Shown here one piece after another: positions 54,634-64,000 of a stretch of DNA of 64,000 nt; position 1 is the stretch's first letter; the number at the start of each line of letters is the position of its first letter. The DNA lies in contig JAQQWL010000015.1 in the NCBI GenBank assembly GCA_038363925.1, forward strand, positions 620,001 to 684,000. The letters are read 5' to 3'. A program made the translations under genes and the position numbers. This DNA comes from Apiospora phragmitis (taxonomy: Eukaryota; Ascomycota; Sordariomycetes; Amphisphaeriales; Apiosporaceae). The notes beneath the pieces are model-generated. The model was not told the DNA's origin and ran no database searches. It was given only the letters and a program-made list of their open reading frames with translations.

Positions 54634-56985
54634 TTTGAAATGCGTTTGAGGAATGGGAAAAGGTTTGGGTTGATGAGTTTGGTTAGAGAGGATATGTGAG
54701 AACTTGCTCGATAAAAAGAATGAAACGGTACAGAGCCACTGAACCTGAGGGCCGGTAATTGGAAGGTGAAAGAAAGTATAGCAAGAGAAGCTGTGGGAGT
54801 GAGAGAGAAAGGAAAACATCATCAACCGAAGGCGAGAATCCCATCTGTTATAACTACCTGTTCTGCTACCATGTCGTTGGGTCCCATGGTAAAGGAGGCT
54901 TGCTTGTTTGGGTCATGGTTCCGAGGTCCACACACAACCGACGGCCGGAAGATCCAAAGAGATTGTGGTCGTCGTTCGATGAGCAAGGACCATGATGGGC
55001 CCATCCGCTTGGTAATGCTGGTTGGAGCACGAAGAGCCTCATAAATCCCACCAATAAGACCGCCTTGACTGGGCCTCGAGAGCCAGTATTTGGGCTGGGG
55101 GTTCGTGGTGGTATCGAGGCTTGCTCCTTGTCTCAAATCCTCAAGTTGAACCAAGTCCTTACCACGCCCCAAGCCCCCGTTCTCCTACCGGTTGCAACCA
55201 TGCATAGCGCGCAGAGTGACGTTGCGGCTTCTGAGCTGTTCGATTTTGCCTGAATCTGAGGATGCCAAGAGCAAAGGGGCCAGGTCCCAAGTTTGACATT
55301 AATGACAGCTGTGGGGCCGTCGGTAGAAAGTCCCCTGTCGAAGATCTGAAACGGCTCCATAGCCAGGGAGATCCATGTCGAAATCCATGTCGATCCCCTG
55401 AAGACGTTCGAGTCGGCCAATCAATGGCTTCGTGCCGTGCTCCTTAGCCGTTCGCTAATAACGTTCGACGGAAATTCTCATCAGTTGTAAGTGCGCCTCG
55501 CGGAATATGCTGGTCAAGTCATGTCTCGGTGTTCGTTTCTGGATCGACAGCGGGTAGGAGGGTTCGGACGGACTGTCAGCTCTGGCCGAGATGTGTTGGT
55601 TGCCCACATCGTGATGCCTCACCATACTCTGAGCGTCCCGGTAAGCGCTCATGCATGCAAATCTCTGGGTTGACTGTACAAGAAACGGGTTCGATATCTC
55701 ACTGATTTGGTAGTGCAATTCGTCCCGACTTGGTGTGATGAACCGTTGATCCGTTGATCCTTTGGTGTTCCCGAAAAGAACCACAGGCCAACTACCATGG
55801 ATGGGGCTGACACTATGTAAAATTCAGTGCATCTTAATCTGGGCTTCTCCACTAGTTCAGACGAAGGGAAGGAGGTCTGTTCATAAGACTTGCGATGCCA
55901 ACTCGCCAAGTCACGAAGTCAAGAGATTTGACAGGAGTTGTCTGGAAGTCCCTGTCCTGGGTCAGTGGAGTGTCAATTCGAGGAATCCAGCTGCGAACGA
56001 TACCTACTCAATCCAATGCCGCGGTTGGAAGCATCAAATGCCGCAACTACCTCGGGCCCAATTACGCGAATGCCCAAGAGCAAGCAGCAAGGTGACGAGC
56101 AATTGACTTCGAACTAAGCATTGATCAGTGCCATCTCTGAGTCGAGTTTTCCCGAGGGGAATATAATATTGAAGAGCCACGCGACGAGGTCAAGATCAAG
56201 ATCATCAGCCAAGTCTCGATCTACGTGGTTATCTTGCTTGGTATCTAAGATCTTGCTCGCCAGCTCGGTATGGTGGTTGACAGGAGGCTTGGAGGTTGAC
56301 AAGTCAATCAATTTGTGACACCTCCAGGAGTCCAGGAGTTTGGAGTCTGCGAGAACCACAAGAAACCACTAATGTTAGGAGGATTGGTGTGGAGCCGCCC
56401 CGACTCGCTACCTACATGTATTTTTAATCATCTCATCCAAATGGCAGTGGCGCTCGACATCATGATTCACTTTAACCTAGGCAGTTGAAAATACCCCTCA
56501 AACCACTGCCGCTGACACCGAAGCCACATCAGTTGAACTCTCATCTTCGATAAGGTTATTTATTGACTTTGGTTAGAGTTGCCCATAAGACGCTACTTAC
56601 ATTCCAATTGTTTAACTCCCCTCGGCAGATGCCTTTTTAGAGTAGCAGAGTTAAACTTACCCTGACTGCGCAGTGGGAAGGTATTGAGGGCCAAGGTTGT
56701 CATTGGCAACAATGCACGGCGATGCCTCATCTGAGCATAGTTATCCAACACGTCGGACTCAGCACTTCAAAGATCATCTGGCAGGCCGCAGGCGTCTAAA
56801 ATATGCGAGGACGAACTCAACAACTTACGACAGCAGCACGCCGAGGTAACTCGGAAGAGGCAGCTGGATGAGTGATGTCAAAGGCAGCTTATTCCCGACC
56901 TCATGTGTCAAAATGCATCCATAGCATCGCTTAATCCTTTCAGTGCCATATCAATCGAAACAGGGAGACCTAAAGAAAACTCGCG
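54634..56985. other. 2.35-kb divergent intergenic region (xylanase and asparagine synthetase)
   Basis: The flanking genes point away from each other. Nothing here has coding support; frames up to 116 codons lack motifs. The xylanase side should hold its promoter. Confidence 0.5.
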
Positions 56986-59548
56986 ATGTGTGGAATCAGT
57001 GTGGTCGTGAAGCTCAATCGTACCGCGTCGCACAATGTAGCCGCCGGGGACGTTGCGCAAAGCAACACAGACAGCGCTGAGTTAGAGAAGAGACTCTTTG
57101 CAAGTCTAGAGCAAATCTCCCACCGAGGGCCTGACGCTCAGGGCGTCTGGATAGACCCGACCAACAAAGTCGGTATGGCCCCCCTTTGGTTTGCTTCCAG
57201 ACCCGCGTTCCGAAGGAGGGTGAGAGAGATATGACTGACTTCATGGGCATTTGCGCGGCGGGGAGATAAGGTCTCGGCCACTGCCGCCTCTCCATTAATG
57301 ACCTGACGCCCGACGGCAGCCAGCCCCTACACGACGACAGCGGCCACGTCCACGCCGTCATCAACGGGGAGATCTACGACCATGCGCGCCTGCGCGACGA
57401 CTGCATCCGCGACCGCAATTATGAGTTCAAAGGCCATAGCGACTCGGAGGTGGCCGTGGCGCTGTACCGACGCTATGGCGCGCCCGAGTTCCTGCGACAC
57501 ATGCGCGGTGAGTTCTCGCTCGTGCTGTACGACGACCGTACTGGCGAGGTCATCGCTGCCAAAGACCGCTTCGGCATCAAGCCGCTGTTTTGGACTACAT
57601 CGGGAGCCGACAGCGATGATTCGGCAGGAGAGCTGTGGTTCGCCGCCGAGATGAAAGCGTTCCTTCCCCTTGGCTGGAAAGCTGAATGGGACGTTGAAGC
57701 CATTGCTCTGGATACGTGGTCGTTGGGCTCGAATACTGTTTACAAGGATGTCAAACGGGTGAGTCACGATCCCAAGAGTGCAATGGGTTAGTAAAGAAGG
57801 GGACTAATGTGTGCCCGGGAGCAGGTCGAACCTGGATACTACATGACGGTATCTCCGGATGGCACGATTAAGCATGAGCAGTACTGGGAGCTCGAGTACC
57901 CCGATAAAGTAAGCTCCGTTCGCGACCCAAGACGCCGGGAGGGATGTGCCTACTGACAAAGTTAATGTCCAGAAGCAAGTCGAGACGCGCTCTATGGAGG
58001 AGATGGTCCAGCAGGTGCGCGAAAAGGCGATAGAGGCTGTACGGCTGCGCCTGCGTGCCGATGTCCCGGTCGGTATATATCTATCCGGAGGGCTCGACTC
58101 CTCGGCCATCGCCGGTATCACCAAGCACCTGGTCGAGGAGCGCGGCGTGACCATGGGCAGCCAAACGCCAACCGATGGGATAGCCTGCTTTTGCATCAAG
58201 TTCGGGACCGATTCTGGCTTTGACGAGTCTGGTGAGATTGACCACATTCCATGAATACCTACCTACCTGTACCACCTGAACAATTTCGCTGACTCGGGAG
58301 TGAAATATAGCAATTGCACAGAGAACGGCCGATCACCTGGGCGTCCAGATGCACACGATCGACATGACCGAAGCCGATTTCGCCCGGGACTTCGAGGACA
58401 CGGTGTGGCACAACGAGCAAGTAACCCTGGACCTGAACACCGTGGGAAAATACGCCCTGTCCAGGTTGCCCCGCAACCTCGGGTTCAAGGTGATCCTCAG
58501 TGGCGAGGGCGCGGACGAGGTATTCGCCGGCTACCACTGGTTCCTGAGCGACTTCCTGATGGAGGCCGACCACTCGCGCCCGCAGGACCCTCTGCAACAG
58601 GCGCCCGAGCTGCGCCAGGTGCTGCTTAAACAGGTCCATGGCCAGGTGCGCAACAAGGATCGGAATCTGGGGACGACTACCACGAAGCCCAGGACGCCTG
58701 GGGATGCTGAAGAAGAAGACGAGAATGGAAACGGCGGAAACGGAATCGACAGAGACCAGCGACAACAAGATGGATTCGTCCCTATCCCGTCTCCTTCAGC
58801 ATGGCGGACACCGACATGCTGCACCCGTCGCTGCGGCCCCTCTCCGGCGACCGGGCCCGCCTGCGCGCCGTGGCGGATTCGTGGACGGCGTCGACGTCGG
58901 CCAACATCCGCGACCGATGGCACCCCCTGCACAGCTCCCTATACAGCTGGAACAAGAAGCAGCTGCCGGCCATGATCCTGACGGCGCTCGGGGATCGGTG
59001 CGAGATGGCGCACAGCATCGAGGGGCGCCCCCCTTCCTGGACCACGAGCTCGTCGAGCTGGTGAACGGCATGCCGCCGAGCGTTAAGGAGCGCTACCAGC
59101 CCCAACAGTCCCAGAGCGGCACGGATGAAAACGCCGACGACAGTGGTGGTGGTCTGCAAAGCGGTAGCAGCGCGTGGTGGAACGACGACGGCAACAGCGG
59201 CAGCGCGAACATCTTCGGCCAGTTCTGGGAGAAATGGATCCTGCGCGAGGCGGCGCGGCCCTTCATCACCGACGAGCTGTACCGGCGCCGCAAGCACCCC
59301 TACACGGCGCCCGTCACGTGGCCGCGGGGCGGGCCGCTGCAGCAGATGCTGCGGCGGCTGCTGACGCGGGAGAACGTGGACGCCGTGGGGTTTCTGGACT
59401 GGCCCACCATCGCCCGGTCGCTCGAGACCGGGTTCGCGGGGAGAAGGGAGAGAAGGCCGATCCCACGGCGCTGCGCAGATGCCTATTGGCGGCGGGCTAC
59501 GTCGTGATGGCCCAGAGGTTCCATGTGGCAACGGCCGTGGTGGAGTGA
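56986..59548 (+). CDS. Asparagine synthetase (glutamine-hydrolysing) family protein
   Basis: Exons: 56986-57172, 57271-57758, 57825-57908, 57973-58231 and 58311-59548. MCGISVV supplies the N-terminal Cys of a class II glutamine amidotransferase, followed by QISHRGPDAQGVW, GLGHCRLSINDL, VINGEIYDH and DRFGIKPLFW. The synthetase half has the ATP-binding VGIYLSGGLDSSAIAG, VILSGEGADEVFAGYHWF and EMAHSIEGRPP...LDHELVELVN. It makes Asn (or a related amide) from Asp, Gln and ATP in the cytosol. The last exon changes frame three times: near 58780-58790, at the C run 59028-59033, and at the G run 59438-59441; adding one base at each restores LHPSLRPLSG, FLDHELVEL and LRRCLLAAGYVVMAQR. A Gly/Asn/Glu-rich insert lies near 58650-58780. 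Confidence 0.82.
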
Positions 59549-59776
59549 ATGAACGAACAGGGCATTTCCATCGCCACGATCCTTGGCTACTGACACGTAA
59601 AGCAAGGTATATATACTTAGCTTGTCCAACACTGTAGTCACGCAACGATGCCCCCATTGCAAGACTCGGGATACTTGTTAGCAGATGATCATCTCAATTT
59701 CAGGCGGTGCATTTCACAGTTGCTCTATCATTCGTTACTCATTCCCAAGAGTATGCAGAGACCAGCCCCTTTGTAT

Positions 59777-61333
59777 TTACATCTCCTTTCTCTGAAACGG
59801 TATAGGCTTCCCCTTTATCTTTCTTATCTGAAACGGTTTAGGCTTGGACCAGGGTTTTTCTTGCACGGGCGTCTTTTCCCAAATTCCATACATACTATTC
59901 AGCTTTATCGCTTGTCCCACTTCTGGTATCGCTGGCAATCCCGCCCCTGCCGGTCGGTCTGCACACACTGTACGTAGCTTGCTCATGAACACATCGTTCG
60001 CATTGTAGGTACCCTTCAGCCATCTGCTACCCGCGCTTGTATCGAAAGCACGTCTCCCGTGGACGACCCGCAGGTTGTCAAAGATGACGCAGTCTCCCCG
60101 CTTCATCTTGTACTGCAGAAGAAAGTCTTCATGCTCCAGGAGCTGTTGGAACTTGATGGCTGCCGTGGCCGACTGGTGCCACTCGCGGGAGCCTCCTATG
60201 TAGAACTTGTGGTTGCGAAGTGGTGCTTGAAACGGTGGTGACCAGCGAACTTGGCCACTGTCGTCTATGATGCGGTGGGCGTTTTCGTAATGGTGCCCGT
60301 GCTTCTTGTAATGATACGTCACGAACTGTTTCCTCAGCGCTTCCCGTAACTCTGGAGGCCCGATCTTCATGAGAAAAGCGGCGCGTTTGGCATCACTGAA
60401 GAGGGATTCTCCGCCCTCGCATGAGTTCTCGAGGCAGTGCAATAGCTGAAGGCGAGGCGGGTCTCTGAGGTACAACATATCCTGGTGCAAGCCAAGGAAA
60501 GAACTGGTATAGGCAACGTTTTCAGCTTCAGGCTTTGAGCGCACATCCCATGTCCGTCCGTACAAAGTTTCCTTCAGGTTCCCAATCCTACTGGACATAT
60601 CGATGACAGCTGTCTCCGAGTCCGGTGCGTTCCGGATGAACATGATGCCATGTATGTGAAGCATTTTCACACCGGCCCCAAGAACCTCGTCATCATTCAT
60701 CCAATCATGGTAGTCAACAAACATCAAATCTTCGTTGATCGTCTTCTTGTCCCAGAGCACCACAGGTGGGAAATCAAATTTCTTGGGTTTAAAAAAGAAA
60801 GAGCTAACCTGCTCGGGCGAGTACGACGAGGTATGGCTTTCGCGGCCACTGGCCAGAAAGTCATTCTCCCATACGATCTCAAGAGAACCGTTCGAGGTCT
60901 TTCGGCAGCTTGAAATCGGCAGGTCCAGGGGCACATCGGTAGTACCAAATTTTTTCTGGCCCGAGTGAATGTCAACACAAGCGCTGCACTCACAACTGTC
61001 ACGTAGCCAATGGCGGTGTAGGAGTCTGGGTTTAGCGCACGCGCGGTGAGTTAGAGTGAGAGTGACAGTATTGCCAGTCACTTCCACGACATCCCACGTC
61101 CCCGGTCCCTCGTGGGGCTTCGGCTCAATAGTACGGTCGAGGCCTTGGTTCTGCTGAGAAGCGCTGCCAGAGGTAGGTAAATTTTGGCTGATTAGTCGCT
61201 TCTGGGTAGTGAGACATGTCGCAAGATGGTGTGAAGCTGGTACCAGTCTCGAGGCGGAGCGTGAGACGTGGACAGGAGTTGGTATAAGAGGTCTCGAGGC
61301 GAGCACTCGAGGTAATCTTATTGGGCGAGCCAT
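59777..61333 (-). CDS. Gamma-butyrobetaine / trimethyllysine dioxygenase family, mitochondrial
   Basis: Single exon, 518 aa, ATG at 61331-61333. An Arg/Ser-rich, acid-poor N-terminus (ARPIRLPRVLASRP, SRSASRLVPASHH) looks like a mitochondrial presequence. Residues 80-160 form the GBBH-like N-terminal domain with a Cys cluster (LRDSCECSACVDIHSG). The 2-oxoglutarate/Fe(II) TauD domain shows HxD at H283/D285 (SSFLGLHQDMLY), LQLLHCLENSCEGGES, and the distal His at 425 (LRVVHGRRAF). The family carries out the first or last hydroxylation of carnitine synthesis; sequence alone does not tell me which. A basic Lys/Pro-rich C-terminal extension of about 40 residues is unusual. Confidence 0.85.
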   Translation of the reverse strand: MARPIRLPRVLASRPLIPTPVHVSRSASRLVPASHHLATCLTTQKRLISQNLPTSGSASQQNQGLDRTIEPKPHEGPGTWDVVEVTGNTVTLTLTHRACAKPRLLHRHWLRDSCECSACVDIHSGQKKFGTTDVPLDLPISSCRKTSNGSLEIVWENDFLASGRESHTSSYSPEQVSSFFFKPKKFDFPPVVLWDKKTINEDLMFVDYHDWMNDDEVLGAGVKMLHIHGIMFIRNAPDSETAVIDMSSRIGNLKETLYGRTWDVRSKPEAENVAYTSSFLGLHQDMLYLRDPPRLQLLHCLENSCEGGESLFSDAKRAAFLMKIGPPELREALRKQFVTYHYKKHGHHYENAHRIIDDSGQVRWSPPFQAPLRNHKFYIGGSREWHQSATAAIKFQQLLEHEDFLLQYKMKRGDCVIFDNLRVVHGRRAFDTSAGSRWLKGTYNANDVFMSKLRTVCADRPAGAGLPAIPEVGQAIKLNSMYGIWEKTPVQEKPWSKPKPFQIRKIKGKPIPFQRKEM

Positions 61334-61991
61334 TGCCTAAAGTCTCAGGGCAGATGCAAGGGACAAGTATGAAAAGTGAAACAGTTATACAATGTTTGAG
61401 TAGGCCACAAGCAAGGTTCAAGTCTGGCGACGTCTTCCTTCGTGTTTGCTGAGCATGCTTATATTTCGAAGCTCTCGACTCCACAGGGCAAGGCGAACCC
61501 GATGTTGACGACAGCGTGAGCAGTAATGAGGGACGAGAAATAGTCAAAGCGAAGAGCGCTCGAAATGCTGGTGAGAGTCTCGCATCAATAGACCATAGGA
61601 AAAATATGTGACTTCTTCTTAAGAGGAGGGGTGACTTCACATTAGTCGGCCCAGCGGCTTGTCAACCTCAGGATCTATGTAGACGATGGGGATGGGGAAA
61701 GTCGACCAACTGGAATCCACAGTTTGCAGTCCAGGGCCTGCTTGCTGACCTAAGGCATTGCTAGTAATTACAGCTGATGCACCATCAAATCGCTGTGGAG
61801 GCAGGCGGTGAAAACAGCCCAGCCAATCAGATAATGCGATAAGAGAAAGGCCCCTCGCTAATCGCCGGCGAACTTTCCAACTTTTTTTCTGCAAGCAGTG
61901 CATCCAATTGCCCTGGGCTGCACGTCAGTCAACATCAACTGGCAACAAGAAATAACTTCCAGTGTTTTCTATCACGCACTGCAACTTCAAA
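61334..61991. other. Divergent promoter region, dioxygenase and RRP15
   Basis: 658 bp between head-to-head genes. A short minus-strand frame at 61637-61903 has no motif. No other gene is supported. Confidence 0.55.
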
Positions 61992-63023
61992 ATGGCCGGG
62001 CCTAACGCGAAGAAACGGAGTCATCAGGACTACACGCTCAAAGGACGAATGAAGGCCCAAAGACCTTTAAGAAAGCACAAGAAACAAAAGCACTACCACA
62101 GTGATTCGGATGAAGATGCCGACGACAACGACAAGGGCGATAAGGGCTTCAAGCCGGTCGATCTGATGGACTCGGAAGACGACCTCGACAACGCAGTGGT
62201 AGACGATGGAGCTTCCTCTTCCAATTCGGGCTCGGGCTCGGACTCGGAATCAGGCCAATCAGATTCGGAAGGCGACGACGACAAGACATCCACACGCGAC
62301 AAACTCACCAAGCGGAAAGCTGCCCCGACCAAAGCCCAATCAAAAGCCAAGAAGACAAAACAAGAAGACAAAAAGGACATGGAGGAATCAGACTCGGAGG
62401 ACGACCAAGAGGAGAACGACGAGTTTGACATAGACGCCGCTGACGACGACTCGGACGCCGAAGAGGACGAAGATGATGATGACACACTATCCACAACCCA
62501 CAAGCCCAAATCCAAACGGAACGACCCCGGCGCCTTCGCCACGTCGCTGGGCAAGATCCTGTCGACGAAGCTGCCGACGACGCGGCGGGCGGACCCGGTG
62601 CTGTCGCGCAGCGTGGACGCGCACAAGGCAGCGCAGGCCATCACGGACTCGGCGCTCGAGGGCAAGGCCAAGAAGCAGCTGCGGGTGCAGAAGCTGGCGG
62701 CGCTCGAGAAGGGCCGCGTGCGCAACGTGCTGGTGGCGACGCGCAACGAGGCCACGGGCGAGCTCGAGGCCAGCACGGGCCAGGTCATGGAGAAGGAGCG
62801 CCAGCTGCGCAAGGTCGCCCAGCGCGGTGTCGTCAAGCTGTTCAACGCCGTCCGCGCCGCCCAGGTGCGAGGTGTCGAGGCCGAGCGCGAGGCCCGCAAG
62901 GACGGCTTCGTCGGTGTCTCGAGCCGCAAGGACAAGGTCACCGACATGAGCCGGAAGGGCTTCTTGGACCTCATCGCGAGTGGTGGCGGAGATTTGAAGA
63001 AGGGACCGATCGAGGAGGCATAG
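61992..63023 (+). CDS. rrp15: Rrp15, 60S ribosome biogenesis protein
   Basis: ATG at 61992 (AAAATGG context) is the first in frame; 343 aa, no intron. The N-terminal half is basic (KKRSHQDYTLKGRMKAQRP) and then strongly acidic, with several Asp/Glu/Ser blocks typical of nucleolar proteins. The Rrp15 domain (PF07890) follows: FATSLGKILSTKLPTTRRAD, PVLSRSVDAHKAAQAI, KQLRVQKLAALEKGRVRNVL, then ERQLRKVAQRGVVKLFNAVR and KGFLDLIASGG. The protein is part of pre-60S particles and needed for 27S pre-rRNA processing in yeast. GC-rich codons in the second half. Confidence 0.9.
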   Translation: MAGPNAKKRSHQDYTLKGRMKAQRPLRKHKKQKHYHSDSDEDADDNDKGDKGFKPVDLMDSEDDLDNAVVDDGASSSNSGSGSDSESGQSDSEGDDDKTSTRDKLTKRKAAPTKAQSKAKKTKQEDKKDMEESDSEDDQEENDEFDIDAADDDSDAEEDEDDDDTLSTTHKPKSKRNDPGAFATSLGKILSTKLPTTRRADPVLSRSVDAHKAAQAITDSALEGKAKKQLRVQKLAALEKGRVRNVLVATRNEATGELEASTGQVMEKERQLRKVAQRGVVKLFNAVRAAQVRGVEAEREARKDGFVGVSSRKDKVTDMSRKGFLDLIASGGGDLKKGPIEEA

Positions 63024-63623
63024 TCGTGGCTGGAGATACCCCTGAAAAAGTTCTATGTAATGACAGACTCTTGTGTCAAAACCACCCTGCCGCACCTGGC
63101 ATCCTTTCTTGCCCACCATTTGATACCACGCAAGTGTGACATTTGTGCCCTTTTGCGGTTGTTCAGTCTCAAAGCCATCTCAAGTTGAATTAAGTCGTAG
63201 CAATACTCCACAATCCCCCTTCCCTGGTCAATATTGCCAGTAATCTGAATACTTAGCCAAAAGCTACAAGCATTCAATATGCCTTCATTGAATGGAAGTC
63301 CATGCTCTGAAGTATAGTTATCATAATCTCGTGGAGATGGTCTATGTGGTGCGTCATAGTAATACGCATATTCTGTGTGATCGTACATGTACATTGCAAG
63401 ACGAACAAATCTGCCCTGCTTCCGTCCAACTCCAGGCATATATATATATTGCCCCTGGCTTCACATATCGTGACAAGCCGTCTAACATGAGTACTCTATA
63501 CAATTGAAGACGTAACTGCTTGGGGTACCGCTCGCCATCATCATCCTCAACCACGCTATGTAAACGATCCCGGCCCTTGCCATAACCCTTCCCTTGCTCT
63601 CCTTCCTTTTCCGATTTCTTTCC
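63024..63623. other. Convergent intergenic region
   Basis: 600 bp between the 3' ends of RRP15 and the ferredoxin gene. No gene is supported. Confidence 0.6.
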
Positions 63624-63972
63624 CTATTTGCTGCCGAAGTCGCTCGCCTGCAGGTTCCGCGTCATGCTGGGCAGCTTCACCCGCAGCCCGTCGAGCTCCT
63701 TGGTCATGGTGACCTGGCAGCCGAGGCGGCTGGTCTCGGTCAGGCCGAAGGCGAGGTCGAGCATGTCGTTCTCGTCGTCCTCGGGCTCGGGCATGCGGTC
63801 GTACATGACCTCGTCCGTCACGATGACGTGGCAGGTGCTGCAGGCGCAGCTGCCGCCGCACGCGCCCTCCATCTCCAGGTCGTTCGCCTGCGCTATGTCC
63901 AGCAGGTTGGCGCCCGCCGCGACCTCGAAGGTGTGCTCGCGGCTGTCCTTGTCGATGAAGGTTACGTGGAGT
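63624..63972 (-). CDS. yah1: Mitochondrial [2Fe-2S] ferredoxin (adrenodoxin/Yah1 type), 3' exon
   Basis: The exon runs from a splice acceptor (CCATAG, 63973-63974) to TAG at 63624-63626; upstream exons, including the presequence, are beyond the window edge. It reads LHVTFIDKDSREHTFEV, ANLLDIAQANDLEMEGACGG, then the cluster ligands in ACGGSCACSTCHVIV and the last Cys in SRLGCQVTMT, with the acidic EPEDDENDMLDLAFGLTETS helix used to dock reductase. Yah1 passes electrons from adrenodoxin reductase to Fe-S cluster and haem A synthesis in the matrix. All four Cys are present and the visible part is intact. Confidence 0.9.
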
Positions 63973-64000
63973 CTATGGTAGGGGGGCGCAAGGTATGTGT

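Noticed and set aside
61637..61903. 88-codon minus-strand frame between dioxygenase and RRP15
   Set aside because: No motif; lies in a divergent promoter region.

Overview
The window is nuclear DNA of a filamentous ascomycete (Pezizomycotina, most likely Sordariomycetes). Genes are compact and carry short GT-AG introns (about 50-200 nt). Three loci encode HET (heterokaryon-incompatibility) domains, a CCG-8/Opi1-type regulator is present, and transposons are ruined by C-to-T changes with almost no CpA left, the signature of repeat-induced point mutation (RIP). No bacterial or organellar features, tRNA, rRNA or CRISPR array were seen.

Layout. 1-2.0 kb: 3' part of a transcription-factor gene. 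2.8-9.8 kb: an AT-rich, RIP-mutated nest of transposons, in which one pogo/Fot1-type element (TA target sites, about 1.92 kb) was hit by a second copy of itself and by a short LTR retroelement. 9.8-12.5 kb: decayed genes (a Gfd2-like RNase H-fold fragment and a HET pseudogene). 14-23.7 kb: AP-1 mu adaptin, a 3.7-kb gene-free stretch, the Opi1/CCG-8 regulator and a secreted SGNH (CE12-type) esterase. 24-35.3 kb: accessory region with two intact HET genes, an RNase H-like protein, a small membrane protein and two small cysteine-rich proteins. 35.9-37.7 kb: a cytochrome P450. 40-48 kb: core genes, namely SGT1 (apparently without its CS domain), lanosterol synthase, SPO11 and YAR1. 48.6-52 kb: a tandem array of four damaged RRM/RG-rich gene copies; all three that reach the site have an in-frame TAG at the same position. 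53-64 kb: GH10 xylanase, an asparagine-synthetase-family gene, a gamma-butyrobetaine/trimethyllysine dioxygenase, RRP15 and the 3' part of a mitochondrial [2Fe-2S] ferredoxin.

The genes do not form one pathway. Housekeeping genes (vesicle coats, sterols, ribosome assembly, meiotic breaks, Fe-S clusters) alternate with accessory blocks (HET genes, secreted wall-degrading enzymes, P450, transposons). Several otherwise well-conserved genes contain one-base frame breaks, mostly in C/G runs of 3-6 bases. I read these mainly as base-calling or assembly errors, so the affected genes are annotated as CDS with the break stated. By contrast, the HET locus at 10.8-12.5 kb and the RRM array look genuinely decayed.
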